A stretch of DNA of 64,000 nucleotides from Adineta steineri (lineage: Eukaryota > Rotifera > Eurotatoria > Adinetida > Adinetidae). Location: contig CAJNOI010000169.1 of the NCBI GenBank assembly GCA_905250115.1, forward strand, positions 83,940 through 147,939. The letters run 5' to 3'. The notes below the pieces were generated by a model. It worked only from the letters and a program-made list of their open reading frames with translations. It ran no database searches and was not told where the DNA came from. Below, piece after piece: positions 1 to 12,925 of this stretch (position 1 is the first letter of the stretch; the number at the start of each line of letters is the position of its first letter). A program made the position numbers and the translations under genes.

Positions 1-1
1 C

Positions 2-1641
2 ATGATTCTTCTACTTATTGGATTAATTGCTGCTCTTTTTTCTATGCATTCTTCTAAAGGTATACACATATTTTTTTTGATCTTCAAAGGAAACTACGTA
101 ATTATAGATACAAATTGCTTTTTAGTAACTACATTAATGATAAAATCAAATTTATTGGAAAAACCTCCAGTAAAATCACAGCCAATAAACCCTTTAAAAT
201 AGCAAAAAATAATGAATAGAATATCTATCAATCTCATAGTTTTTAAATACAAGTACAATTAATTCGTATTTTCACATTTTAAATTTAGTTCAAGAGATTC
301 GTATAGGAAATTTATTATCGTACTAGTGCTAATTAAAAATATCTTTTTATAATCGAAGATCACATTTGTTCGTATATTTTTCTCTAAATATTTAACTCAA
401 TATGAGAAAATGTGCATATTTATTCAAAGTTAAAATATTTCTTTTTCCATTTTTTAACAATGTATTTTATTTCACTAGCTACACTTTCCACTACAACTAC
501 TACTACTACTACTACTGTATTTGTTGCCACTATTACAGCAACAGAAACTACAACAGTCATAACGACATCTACTACACCTACAACAGCGTTCACTACAGAC
601 ATAACAACATCCATTTCTGTTTCCACAACATTATCCACGATTTCTACCCCGTCTACAGCTACAGTTACAAGAACTACAACTACAACCACAATAAGTTTGT
701 TCTCTATGACAGAATGTTTAATTAATCTAAATAATGTGCTGTAGTTTAATTACTACGTAGAAACTTTCTATTGTAGATAAAAAAAATGATAGGATTATGA
801 TAGAAACCTTGTTCATTTTCAATAGATAGATGATTGAATATATTTTACTGTTGACTTAGAGAAAGATAATTGTTTCAAAGTACATATCAATAGATACAAA
901 TCTTGAGTTCATACTTTATTAATACTAATTGAATTGTATTTAAGACATTTAACATAAACGAGAGTTTCAATAAATTACAAATGATTTATTTTATTGTGAT
1001 ATTTTTAATAACTCATTGTTCATTTAGTATCTAAGTCCAATTGGTTGACAAACGGTGATGGAGAAACGGGACCATGCGAATCAGCTGGCGGTAGTACACC
1101 TCCAACGGGATGGTCCTATAATGGAACAATTACACAAGTATATTATAACAATACTTATGCTGATCAATTATCCACAAATTCAGGACCAAAGTAAAGCCAG
1201 AAATACAGAAATAGTATCATATAAATTTTTTTTTGTAGTAATCGTGGAAATTGTTATTTCTATGGTGGTCCATCAGGATCAGTCACATCGATGTGGCAGT
1301 ATGTAAATATGAGCAATTCAATCAATCCTGTTCTTATTGATAATCAAACAGTTTATTTTAATTTCTCAGCATGGCTCGGTGGCTACGGAAGTCAAACTGA
1401 CTATGCACAAGTCTCATTGACATTTATAAATCAAGCCAATCAACAAGGGGGTAGTACTACGACTCTTGGACCAGTGACACACACACAACGATCAGACATA
1501 ACGTCATTACTCTTTCAACAAGCTACAGGACTTGTACCTGTAGGTGGTCGCTCTCTCCTTGTGACAGTCACCATAACTCGTTTTTCTGGAACGGCTAATG
1601 ATGGTGATGTCGATAATATTGCTCTCTACTTATATCAATAA
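2..1641 (+). CDS. Secreted Thr-rich protein with C-terminal beta-sandwich-like domain (4 exons)
   Basis: Unrecognised family. Four exons join in phase: 2-59, 479-694, 1028-1190 and 1239-1641, giving about 279 residues. All introns are GT-AG (60-478, 695-1027, 1191-1238) and each junction preserves frame. Exon 1 encodes a hydrophobic signal peptide beginning MILLLIGLIAALFS. Exon 2 is a low-complexity linker of about 70 residues, nearly all Thr with some Ser/Val/Ile, probably O-glycosylated. Exons 3-4 encode about 190 residues with NGDGETG and GDVDNIALYLY-type motifs, reminiscent of bacterial galactose-binding-like or lectin beta-sandwiches; that fold is a guess. The protein is probably extracellular. 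The start lies at the window edge, so an upstream exon cannot be excluded. The gene model is well supported; the function is not. Confidence 0.7.
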
Positions 1642-2116
1642 CTAATCAATTTAAATAATTTAATAATATGTCCATCATTCGTAAACTCATATTTTATAAC
1701 GATATCAGATAGATATACACTTCTTTATTAAGAAACAGCCATGTAGTTTTACAAGTTATTCAAATACATTTATTTCACTTCGCGACAAGAAATCTTATAA
1801 TTCTTTAGCAGTAACTGAAATATTTTAGAAAGTCCCCGTGTCTATTTACTTTTTCAGACAATAAATAACCATAATCTTCACTTTACACCAGTAGATAGCC
1901 GAGAAAAATCTTTCGTGTCACCTTGACAGTGAAGATAAGGATTAGTGTGAAGCATTTCTATATGTACATTTACATCACACACTCTAATATTTTGCATCCT
2001 AAAGATGGATGAGGATATTGAATTTCTCTTTATCCATATATTCACACTCACCCATATTCTCACAACTAATCAGATCAAACTTCACTCTTTATTTATTATG
2101 TTTTTTTTTAACATAA

Positions 2117-2239
2117 TTAATATAATTCTATACTAGCTAAAGCTACATTATCTCTTCCACCAATAACTAATACTCTTCCATTTGTTAATATGAATGCTGT
2201 ATAATGATATTGTGCATCATTCATGGAACCAATATTAAA
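2117..2239 (-). pseudogene. Terminal kelch-repeat exon, isolated relic
   Basis: The minus strand reads about 40 residues of a kelch blade: a Y-H-Y-T-A stretch, then TNGRVLVIGGRDN, then ASIELY before TAA. It is preceded by an AG that could be a splice acceptor. No further kelch blades are visible upstream on this strand (2240-3500), so this is most likely the orphan last exon of a degraded kelch gene of the type common in bdelloids. A distant upstream exon is possible but not seen. Confidence 0.55.
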
Positions 2240-3534
2240 CTATCCCAAAAGGAAACATTTTATTTGCAATCATTCTGAATGAGATTTTTCCTTCCGAATG
2301 TAAATACTTAGTTTACTCAACGCCTACACATACTCCTCAACAATATCTTAAAATTCTATGACTGCACACTTCGTTCAAGATCTATTGATTTTCTCAATAT
2401 TTCTTAGTTAAAAAGGAGTGATAAACCTAAAAATATCGTAGTTAAATTCTATGCAGATATGTGCTGAATCTAGCAAAGGAATATCAACAGTTTTCCCGTA
2501 GGGTTTGAACTGCATCAGTAAATTTGTGTGAATGTGAACGAAGTTTTTTGTCGTTGAAACGGTTAAAAATTCATTTAAGAAATCATATGAGACAAGAAAG
2601 ATTGTCGGAGATTGACCTTTAGAATATTAAAAAAATATTTTGAAATTAATATAGATCAAATAGTGACAAATTTTATTCGAAACGTGCAGGACTTTTTGAA
2701 ATTTTACTTGTTAAACTATAGGGTAGCCTAAAAGTCACACAAAGAAAACAAAATCAAGTATCTTCGTTACGAATCGATAAAAAGATCAATTTTACTTTCT
2801 CACAATTAGGAAAATTCAATGTATAGAGAGTAGTTCAGAAGTCAGTTTTCTGAAAAGAATTTAAATATCTTCAGTATGATTCAAGCAAACGAGTTGATTC
2901 TTTTGCCATCGATATAATCTTGTACAGACTTTATCTCAAGAGGATTGCCATAAGATATTTTGGTTTGGTTTACGTTTGTGAGAAAGTAAAATTTTATTGA
3001 TAGCGATAAGTCAAGTCATCACTTTTTCTTGCGCGCATTTTATTAAAAATATGATCATATATCACATTTTTTATTTCTTTCTCTCTCTATATATACGATT
3101 CATTCTTGTTGTAAGGATACGTCTTTTTAAATTAAATAAAGTCTACAAGATATACTCATATACACTCTTACTCTCTCTCTTAGCCTCACAGACAGGCTAA
3201 CAGAGATCAATAATGGTACTAAACAAAGTTTCTCACAAACCTTGCCCGTAGCAATTACAAGTGTGAACACACTTCGATTCTCGATAGAATAAATTAAATC
3301 TTTTTATCGAATCACAATGAAGATATTTTATTTTATTCCAACAAAAAAAAGCACGAATAAACAGATTCAATTAGAAGAAAAATCGCTTTTTTTTGTAGTA
3401 TGATTGTAGACAGTGATTGGTTAATATTTTCAAAGTTGGAAACAGTTTTCTATTGATCATAGTAAGATATCAGAGTTTGTTGTCATATCTACAGTTCATA
3501 CATTAGTCTATCACTGCCCACTAATCTTGTTATT
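2240..3534. other. Intergenic, no gene recognised
   Basis: AT-rich sequence without a convincing open frame. It has short pyrimidine-rich runs near 3070-3180. No repeat, RNA gene or conserved motif was recognised. Confidence 0.4.
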
Positions 3535-3804
3535 TCAATTCACAACATCACGAACACCGCCGATACTTGATGAACTACCATTATCGTGGAATGCACCATA
3601 TACAAAATATGCACCAAGCGGAATAACTATAAGAGCAAGAATTATTAAAACAACTACAAGAGCGACAATTTTAATAAAACCATTCGAAATACCAAATCTC
3701 TGAGTAATTGTTCTAGTTGTCAATGCATCTGAACGTTGGGGTACTGGTGTATAATCATTTATTTTTTTTTCTTTGCAATTATTCAAAGAGATTTTGCATA
3801 ACTA
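3535..3804 (-). CDS. Small single-pass membrane protein, terminal exon
   Basis: An open frame of about 89 codons starts just after a TTAG acceptor near 3805 and ends at 3535. It holds a polar N-terminal part (YTPVPQRSDALTTRT), one strong hydrophobic helix of about 25 residues (IVALVVVLIILALIVIPLGAY) and a short Gly/Ser-rich tail. There is no ATG at the beginning, so a 5' exon is expected, but none was identified. A hAT-like element lies about 200 bp upstream (3999-4349) and may separate or disrupt it. Function unknown. Confidence 0.4.
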
Positions 3805-3998
3805 ACATTAATATTTCTTGTTTATTTATACATATATAACATGTTTTCATATTAGTCATCATCATGTTTCACAACTACCATAAAAGGAGTATATTTTATC
3901 GACGTTCGCTTATTTTTCTTATTTATCGATATATTTATGACGTTAGAATGACTCACTAATTTGCTGTTTGTCTTTCTTGTATTTATATTCGTCATGCA

Positions 3999-4349
3999 TA
4001 GAGGCGTAGGCTGCCGCCGCCGCCAATCTTCTCCCAAAAAACACGGCCGCCACCGCCGACAGACGAAAAGAATCATATATTTTTGAGCCGCCACGGCCCA
4101 CATCTATCGGAGTGAAAATTAAATTTTCGTTTTTTTATATTTATTTTTACATTTTTGTGTTGTACAAACAATGTGAAAGGATGTAACAGTTGTTGCCTAT
4201 ACTTTTTTGAGCATTATTATGGCTGATATATTGAAATAAAGATATTTTTCATTTGAAAAAAAACTTTTTTTTTTATAAAATTTTCAGTCGCCACCGATCA
4301 GCCAAAACCATGAAACCGCCGCCGATCGACTCATCGGCTTATACCTCTA
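3999..4349. mobile_element. hAT-like non-autonomous element (MITE), GCC-rich ends
   Basis: The ends form imperfect terminal inverted repeats: TAGAGGCGTAGGC on the left and TAGAGGTATAAGC read inwards from the right. They are flanked by near-identical 8-bp duplications (GTCATGCA at 3991-3998, ATCATGCA at 4350-4357). Both subterminal regions are rich in GCCGCC, unlike the AT-rich surroundings. An 8-bp duplication and a YAGRGG-type terminus are hAT hallmarks. There is no transposase inside. Weak reading frames across it are shadows of the GC-rich ends. Confidence 0.6.
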
Positions 4350-4357
4350 ATCATGCA

Positions 4358-5260
4358 TATAAATTATTCGTTTTCTTTCTTTTTTACATATACATGTGTA
4401 TATATGGGTTCTTTTCGATATTAGTATGCATAGGTGTAATATATTTTTAATAAAATAGGAAGTGAGTAATTTAAGCCTAACAATAACTTAGAAAAGAAAA
4501 TAAGGATAAGATTTTTTAAAACTGCAAATAGTTTCATTCATGTCTATATTCTACAATGGCGAAGAAATCGTCTGTCCATATATATTGAAACGGTTTTGTA
4601 TGTCTTTGATATCTTGAGAATGGGTGGGTGTCAATGTTATATTAATCTTTTATTAACAAGTTCACCGGCATCCAAAAAAAATTGTTTAAGAATATATATG
4701 AATTCTGTCAAATATATGACAGAACCATCCTGTTATTTATGTGATATCCAGTAGAATTGAGTACTAAAAATAGGTTGATATGGACTCTATTTTTATTACT
4801 ATTCTGATTGATAAATTCAAAATAGGATATTAAAAAAATCTTATATAAGGATTTTTATCAAATAAAGATCGTTTTTAGAAACACATAACAAAACTAAAGT
4901 CAGCTGTTATCAAAAGTAAATAAACAATATCAAATCTATTTCTAGTGTTATTATCACGAAATTGATAGAAATAGAATATTCTTATAAGAATAAGATTCTA
5001 TAGTTACATGTCATCCGTATTTGAGTATAAAAATCATGTGATACTTCAATTTTGATTAAAGTAAAATAAATATTATATTAGTATCTAACATTCCAATTGG
5101 ATACACATGTGACTATCTGTCTATACGATGAATAATTATCTTCATATCATAGTTTATCTATATTGCATAAGCATACAAATATAAATACCGAAACAAATAG
5201 AAGATAAGAATTTTCTTCAAATATCCTTTGATCTATATATTGGATATAGATTATTTTATG
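4358..5260. other. Intergenic, no gene recognised
   Basis: AT-rich sequence with short reading frames only. I see no repeat or RNA gene. Confidence 0.35.
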
Positions 5261-5263
5261 ATG

Positions 5264-5271
5264 TATAAATA
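5264..5271 (+). promoter_or_regulatory. TATA box of the Cys-rich mini-protein gene
   Basis: TATAAATA lies 47 bp upstream of the ATG at 5318, a plausible core-promoter spacing with a short 5' leader. No other promoter element was identified. Confidence 0.5.
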
Positions 5272-5317
5272 GAGTGTAAAGATTCATATATCATTCATTT
5301 TAAATATTATTCAAACA

Positions 5318-5754
5318 ATGATAAAGTCAATGATTGTCGTTATATGCTTACTCGTTGCTATACAAAATATTTTGGCAATACCATGTTAGTAGATTTTGGA
5401 AGCATTAATTATTGTTCTTACAAATGTTCGCTAGAAAAGTTTATATAATTTAATAAATATCAGATCAATCGATTTTTCTATTTAGTTGATGATTCAATTG
5501 GTAATCGAATCAAGATCAATTCATCAATGATGACTGATAGCCAAATGAAAGGAACGGAATTATATAATATTCATAGCTTAACAACTGATTCAACAAATGT
5601 TATTCAGAAGTATCATCAAAAACGTCAGACATGGTGGGAACAGAAACGTCATAGACCTGGTCGCAATTGTCGTAATACTGGCTGTACAAACGGTCAACGA
5701 TGTACAAATTGTTGGGGCACTTGGAGATGCATGCCAGGACAGCTTGTCTGCTAA
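5318..5754 (+). CDS. Secreted six-cysteine mini-protein precursor (2 exons)
   Basis: Exons 5318-5384 and 5486-5754 join in phase 1, giving 111 residues. Residues 1-20 form a signal peptide (MIKSMIVVICLLVAIQ...). A polar, Cys-free pro-region follows. After a basic stretch (EQKRHRPGR) comes a compact domain of about 30 residues with six cysteines: NC, GC, RC, NC, RC and terminal VC. Secretion plus a dibasic-like boundary and six Cys fits a processed disulfide-rich peptide such as an antimicrobial, neuropeptide or knottin-like ligand. No family was recognised, so function is open. A TATA box sits just upstream, supporting a real transcription unit. Confidence 0.7.
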
Positions 5755-6203
5755 TTTAATGTATATTCATTATTATATTATATAGAAAGATACTTTTTGT
5801 AAACAAAATTATCTATAAGATGTAGTCTAGAGTTTTTTGGTTTTTCTTCTTATCTAATTACATTAAATAAATATATATACCTTAAATAATTCTATTATTC
5901 GATTTATAAGAACACACTTCTGTAAGTGTTCTAACTTATTATCAAAATGAATTTAAAGAAAGATAGATGATAAATATTTCTCAATATAAAATATTAAAGA
6001 AAAATGTTTCGTTACTTATTAAATAATATTATTGAGTAATATTTAACAATATTTTTTAAAATTCACCCTCAGCTGTCTTTTAGTTGCGATACTAAAGTTA
6101 ATGAAATAAAATTCTAAGTTTAGTGATGAAATCAGTTCATTTATTTCTTGTTTTTATTCGAAGCACTTTTTCGAGAACAAAAACAAAAAACTATTTTTGT
6201 CCA

Positions 6204-7668
6204 TTAATTACGAGACGACTCTTCAATTAAGAATTTTTGCACTCGTTGATTCCAGTCATCGACAACATAGAGATTACCCTGTTGATCGAATGACAAACTC
6301 GTAGGATAATAGAGTTGGTTTGTTTGATTCCCGTGACCGTTTCCACCAACAACAATACTTCCTTGTGTGTCTCCTTTCTTCCAGCGCATAATACGATGAT
6401 TGTTACAATCCGCCACATAGACAGTGCCCAATTGATCGACGATCACTCCTTCGGGATAGTCTAATTGTGTTAGAGCATCTCCTTCCCCTTGGCCACCAGC
6501 CACGATAATGCCTTCGCTCATACCTTTCATCCACTTCATCACACGATGATTGTTTTTGTCTGCTACGAATACTGAATGATGTTGATCGACGAAGGTGAAA
6601 GCAGGAGAATTGAGTTGATCAAGACGATCACCTCGCCCATTTCCACCTGCCACCACAATTCCATTCGTTTCTCCCACTCGCCATCGTCGAACTTCATGCT
6701 GCTCACTGGCAGGAACGTAGAGAAATCCCTCGTTATCCATCGTCAAACCCCAACATGTAATATTTTCGATGATCGTTTGTCCACTTGTACCACCTTGAAG
6801 AGACCATCGTAGTACGCGTCGATTGTTACTGTCGCAAATAATGAGACTATCATTTTTTTTTGTCGATAATCACATCTTTTGGACGACTCAACTGATTAGT
6901 GCTGTTTCCTTCTCCCTTTCCACCAGCAATCACTTGGCCACTGGTCGCATTAATCTTCCATTCTACAATTCGATGATTCCAGAGATCTGCAATGTATAGT
7001 GTTTGAGTATCATCCATATAAAAACCGAATGGATTAGAGAGTTGATTGAGCTTACGACCAATTCCATTTCCTCCCGCCACACTGGTACCGTCTTGAGTCC
7101 AATTTGAATTGGGAGGAATATATGGCAATGCTGCAATGGAAGAAAAGCGAATGATGACTTATGACGCTAATCGGAGATCAATGAAAATTGGGTTAGATAA
7201 AATTCAGAAAAATAGTTAGTCTTGAGGTCTCTTACGTGTTTTCGGTGGACAGATCTCTTTATCAGTCATTAACAACGGATAGCAAATGGGGTGTAAACGA
7301 CATCGAGGATGATGAATACAGATATGATCAGGCTCATTACAAGTATTGTTTGAAGATTCACACGAAATAAATTGAGAACAAGTTATCCTAAGAAAACCAC
7401 AAATACCAATGTTATCAGTAGCATCTATTTTAGCAAGACAACCACATGCATTATTCGTTGAACATTGATCATATTGAGATATTCCACGACATATTTCAGA
7501 GTTCACTCGAACTACAATACATTAAATAATAGCTGAATTTGTGAAACAAAACAAAAATCAAACCTGTGATACTTAAACAAAAGATTATTTAACGTTAGAT
7601 GAGTAGAAAAAAAATTTTAATTACTTGAAAAGAACGAACACAAAATAACAAATTACTTTTGTAACCAT
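6204..7668 (-). CDS. Secreted NHL-repeat (beta-propeller) protein with a one-base frame break
   Basis: Proposed exons on the minus strand are 7625-7668 (signal peptide MVTKVICYFVFVLF), an 8-nt microexon 7564-7571, 7236-7511 (about 90-residue Cys-rich domain) and 6204-7130 (NHL repeats). Phases match at every junction. The propeller part carries at least five NHL blades with the motif VAGGNGxGxxxNQLxxPxG followed by VYVADxxNHRIxRW. A run of nine T at 6853-6861 (A on the coding strand) shifts the frame; eight would restore it. The break is therefore either a sequencing or assembly error or early inactivation. NHL propellers usually bind proteins or glycans; extracellular versions are common in bdelloids. 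Family is clear; the exact ligand is unknown. Confidence 0.75.
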
Positions 7669-7914
7669 AGTTTGCTTTAAAATAAGATAGAATCGTGACT
7701 GCATTCGTATTTTATATCTAATACGCAAGTATATAATCTTTCAATAATTAGAAATTCGATATTTTTTCTCTTTTGAAAAAGTAATCCTCATAGAACAAAA
7801 AAAAAGTATGATTAAATCAACAGTATCTTTAAGAATAAAAACATACAACTCTCCCTTCTCAGATTTAATAAAAAGCATATTTGATCGTTAACGTAATGCC
7901 ATTGCTCACATCGT

Positions 7915-10900
7915 CTACCATGCAATTTTTGCAGCAATGCTACGAGGAAATGTACGAATGTATAGTTTTCGAAGTTCATCAATAAGTAACCAAAATATGC
8001 CGAATCCAAGTGCTGGCATTATATATTTCACAGGTACAGGATTTGTATCGAAGATTTGATTGATCCAAGTAACTTGTGTAAGAATCAATTGAATACTTAC
8101 GGAAATAACAATGGCACCCAGACCATACAAATTTCGACTTTTACCCCAAATAGGATTGTGTTGAAAAATTGATGCATATCGTGTTCGTGTAGCAAAGAAA
8201 TTAAAAATTTGAAATACACACATTGAAGAATAATAAACCGATTGTGATACATTAATCATTTTTTTCAATTCATTCGAACTATACGCAATAGATGGATTGA
8301 TACCAAAATTTTCATAAGTAAACATAAATGAATAGAATGGTACGCCCATATCAATCCAATAGTAACAATAACAAAAAAATGCAGTAAAACATTCAATATT
8401 ACCCACAAATAGATAAGCATGAACAAGTAATTTTAAATCAACTAAATGATTATTTTTCCGAATCGATGGTGGTCGAGACATAATGTCAGTTTCAGCTTTT
8501 TCTGCTACCATAGCAAGTGAGATAAATATATCTAAATAATAAAAGTTACACTTAGATTAAAAGTACCAAATTACAATGAATAATCTTTGAACATACCATT
8601 TAGCATACAGAAAACTATAGCTAAAAATGCTGAAAGAGGTAATGGTATGCCAAGCCAGATATTAAATATGACTGGCCAAATTTGTGTCCAAGAACCTAAT
8701 AGAAATTAAAATCAACATTTTAATTATATATTAAAATCAATCTATGTACCTCCAGGTAATAAATAGATAATAACTTTTTTTAAATTATCACTTAACAGAA
8801 GACCTATTTCAATGGCTGGAATAATCGACGAAAATTTATTATCAAGTAGAATCATATCACAAGCTTCTTTTGATACATTTGCGCCAGATTGCATGGCAAT
8901 ACCAACATCAGCACATTTCAATGATGGAGCATCATTAGTTCCATCACCAATAACTGCTACTATTTCTCCACGTCGTTGAAATTCCATTATAATACGTAAT
9001 TTTTGTTCGGGTGATGTTCGAGCAAAAATTAATTCTTGATGAGATAATACCCAATTCCACATAAAATCATCCATAAAATCAATTTGAGATCCAGTAACCT
9101 ATAAAAAATGTTTTTTTTTGATAATTATACAAACATCAAACAAACTTACTACAATTGCATAGGGAACCTTTTCTTTTTCTGTTTCTTCGTCAAAAATCGA
9201 TTTTGATTCACTAAATTGATTTTTACATGACGAATAACATTGTTTATACCATGGTGGTTCCTTCACAAAATCATTTTGACTAATTTGCTTTACCATTGCA
9301 CTAGTCGTTTTACTTCCAGGACTAAATGGTGTTACTGTACTGGTTGTATGTTCTTGTAATAGTGTTTCATCACGATATAATCGAAAAATTGATTTATCTC
9401 TTTCATTTGTTTCAATTTTAAATGTATCGATACCATTTCTTTTTGAAATTTCTGATGAGAAAATATTTACTTGTTTAGCAATAGCTTTTGCCGTAGTAGG
9501 ATGATCACCAGTAATCATAGCCAAACGAATATGTGCTCGACGAATTTTAAGTATAGAATCAGCTACATCAACTCGAGGTGGATCAAATAATGAGAAAAGA
9601 CCAATAAAACAATAATTAGTTGTTGGAAAACCATTCAGATCTTCATCTTTGTTAGTTCTGAAACGTTGTTTTGCTTCATAGTATTGAAGTCTTTCATCAT
9701 ACTGTATCTGTGTCAACTTTTGTTGACACATGGCAATAATACGATAACCATTTCTACCTTGAAATATTTCAAAAAACATTTTCGTATTTTCACAGAAAAT
9801 TATTTTTCTTACCTAACATTTCTAATCGATTGAAAATTTTCTCTTTAATTTCAATTGTTAATGGCAAAATTTGACCTGCATTAGTCTTATATGATGAACA
9901 ACGTTGAAGGACAATTTCGGGTGCACCTTTCATTGTAATTAAAATTGTAGATGGATCATATGATTCAAGACGATTAGCTGAAATCATAACTTTATTCGAT
10001 GAATTGAAAGGTAATATTTTTAAACGTGAATTTAAACAACGTATTTCATTAATTTCCATATGAAATTGATAGACACAAAGATTGTAGAGAGCTATATCGA
10101 CGGCATCACCAACAAGACGTAATTCTGAATTCATATTTGATGTAACTTGATCATCTTGCACAAGATATTTTTCTGCATCATTACACAATGCAGCACCCAG
10201 AAGTAAATCATGAAATACTTCAATTTTTACTTTATTTGCTTGATTCAACTTGTTATCAGAATTGTTAAATGATTTTTCTACGACTGGAGCTACTCTTGTC
10301 TTTGCACGATGAGTAATATTAAGAGCGTCGACGGATAGATGATGAATTGTTTGTAGGGTTGTCACTTTTTCTTCATTTTCGATTATTTTATACTCACCAT
10401 CTGTATCCCAAAGAATATTTATTACTTGCATTTTATTCTCAGTCAATGTACCAGTTTTATCAGTCGCAATTACTGAGACAGAATTGAATTTCTCGACAAT
10501 TTGTAAACTTTTCCCCAATACACGTTGTTGATATAATTTCTTTGCGACTATTGTTAGTGCTGAAGAGAAGAAGATAAGTAATGAAAAGAAACATTTCATA
10601 GTGATACTTACCAAGAGTTACAGCCGATGGTAAACCCAGAGGTAAGAAACCAACAATCATACCAATAGAATTTAGAATATTATCATTGAAAGTAACAAAA
10701 GTCGGATGACTATATCTGAGCCATACTGCCCAAGTGATCCATAAAATGATAATACAAATGATAGCAGACGAAACAACGAACAAAACAAAACGATTAACTT
10801 CACGATGGAGACCAGTGATTTCATCGTTGGAATTACTTTGTGTCATTCGTGACATTTTACCCAAAACGGTATTGTCGCCAGTAGCAATCACCACTGCTTC

Positions 10901-11691
10901 ACCTGTACCTTGTTCGACTAATGAAGAATAAAATCCGATGTTGGTTGATTCCATGAAATTTTGATTAGTACATTGAACTGCATTGGCAATAAGTTTCGAT
11001 TCTCCGGTCAATTCCGATACATTAATCTAAATACATTTACAGTACAACAACAAATGAAAAAAATTATTTTTACTTTAAGTTCATCACAAGTTAAAAATCG
11101 ACAATCAGCCGGTAATTTATCACCCATCCGTATTAAAATAATATCACCTGGAACAATTTCATCAATAGCAATCTGCTGTTCTATACCATTACGTCGAACA
11201 GCAGCAACTGTTGGCAATAATTTTGAAAAAGATGCTACAATCTTAATCGATTTCATTTTTTGATAAACATTAAGAACGGCATTGCAAATAATAACCAAAA
11301 GCAGTACAACACCAAGACCTAAATTCGTAATCAATGGATTTGGTTCACCAAGTGGCTCGTAAGCAATAATAGCAAGAACACCGGCAAGCCAAAGAATTGA
11401 ATTAAAACCCATAAATAATTGCCTGAATAGTAGCCAAAAATAACTTAGTGGCTGAGGTGGTGTGATTCTATTGCTGCCATAGTGTGTTCTAGCATCAAGC
11501 ACAAACGCATTGGATAAGCCAGTACGTTGATTTGTATGAAAACGTTGCAAAAGAGTATCCATTGGAATTATATGAACGTCCTGATCAGGCGGAGACACAT
11601 CCATATTGACCCAAAGATCGATATTCATGTCTTTTCGTGTAATACTTGGATATTGCTGTTGCGTCTCAATTTCGCAATCTTCATTAGACAT
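7915..11691 (-). CDS. P2C-type (Na+/K+-ATPase alpha-like) cation pump, 7 exons, atypical ion site
   Basis: Seven exons (11074-11691, 10612-11026, 9813-10559, 9150-9757, 8750-9098, 8597-8695, 7915-8531), separated by GT-AG introns of 47-65 bp, encode about 1150 residues. Landmarks in order: actuator ELTGES; M4 region; phosphorylation motif DKTGTLT (Asp near residue 378); nucleotide-domain KGAPE; MITGDHPTTA; hinge GDGTNDAP; M5-M6; AEKAETDIM after M6; C-terminal helices ending RKLYIRTFPR. Overall order is that of the Na+/K+- and H+/K+-ATPase alpha subunits, about 100 residues longer than usual, partly from an insert before the hinge. Oddities: the M4 motif PEGL is PLGL; the M5 NIPE segment is replaced by PGGSWTQ; of the two M6 aspartates only one aligns. 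The cation specificity is therefore unclear. Plasma-membrane location is inferred. Confidence 0.9.
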
Positions 11692-11759
11692 CTTTTAAAT
11701 TATATTGACACACAATATAAATATTTATAGACGATTTATTTCCGTAACAACAATCTGAA

Positions 11760-12920
11760 ATTCATCGAATATAAGGAAACTCATAAACAATGTTATGAGA
11801 AATATATATCTTTGTTCTCGAAACTTTTCTGTCACCTACGGTCTGATTTGGAAAAATACCTAGAGCATACTGCTGACGATTAAGAATTAAAATACCTTTG
11901 AATGCTTGTGACATATTCTTTTATATACCAATACATCAGCATGGATTATAATTTGCAAGTGCGTCAGAGTTATTAAAAAAAGTGATCACATGGTTAAGAA
12001 AAGCTGGATAAAAACTGTTTTTCTTGAAGAAAATAATAAACTTAATCATGTAATTGCAATTATTTTCAACTAAGAAGTTTATTAGAATTAATTATCTACG
12101 TCATCTACTAAAACCAATTAGAAAATAATCAAGGGTTCAATATCTTCTCGATCAGGTGCATTTCCTATATTTACAATTCATTATAATGTTTCTTTTTGTT
12201 AAGTGATAACGCACAAATATGATCTTTCTTTATTTTCTTTTTGCTTGTTACTATTATAGATCTGCCCCCTTAGTAGTTACGTGGTTTTGAAAACAAACTT
12301 ATTTTAGGAATACAATGTGAAACGCAATAGAATCATATCTCTATTGTGTAAATACCTTTCTGCCTATTTAAAGAATGATATTCATCAAATAATTAATATA
12401 AGAGTTAGAAGTCAGCTGCTCATAAGGACATTTTATACTTTTTTTAATTATATTTAGTAATACAAGTTTTCAGAAAAGGAGAATCTTATAAACATGTAGT
12501 CACGAGTCATAGAAGCTTAATGATCCTATTAAAGATAAAATATATTTAAATTGAAATATGACTCAAGGATAAAGATCAAGTTTAAGATAATGAGAAAAAT
12601 TTCATTACTTTGGCTATAAATATTTCTGCGTCAAATATTATATTCAATCCTACAAGCGTTTTTTGTCCAATGAGAATAGAAAAAAAAGAATGTTGATATA
12701 ATAATCTTTAATAAACTATCATCAAACAAAGGCAAAATAGACGTATATGTTAACAAGAGAGGTGGGAAGAAGAAAAGAGATTAAAGCAGCACAACTAAAT
12801 ATATCTTAGACCTGAGGCCATCATATCTATCTTTCAAATAAATAAAAAGTAAAGATATGAATGTGGCTATGATGTCAATATCTTACTATATATATCTGAA
12901 AGTACGTCAATTATTTATTT
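11760..12920. other. Intergenic, no gene recognised
   Basis: AT-rich, no supported open frame, RNA gene or repeat seen. It lies upstream of the ATPase gene and would hold its promoter. Confidence 0.35.
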
Positions 12921-12925
12921 CTATA

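Noticed and set aside
402-744. Overlapping frames in three phases over the ACT-repeat stretch
   Set aside because: Low-complexity trinucleotide DNA opens all frames; only the Thr frame joins in phase with flanking exons.
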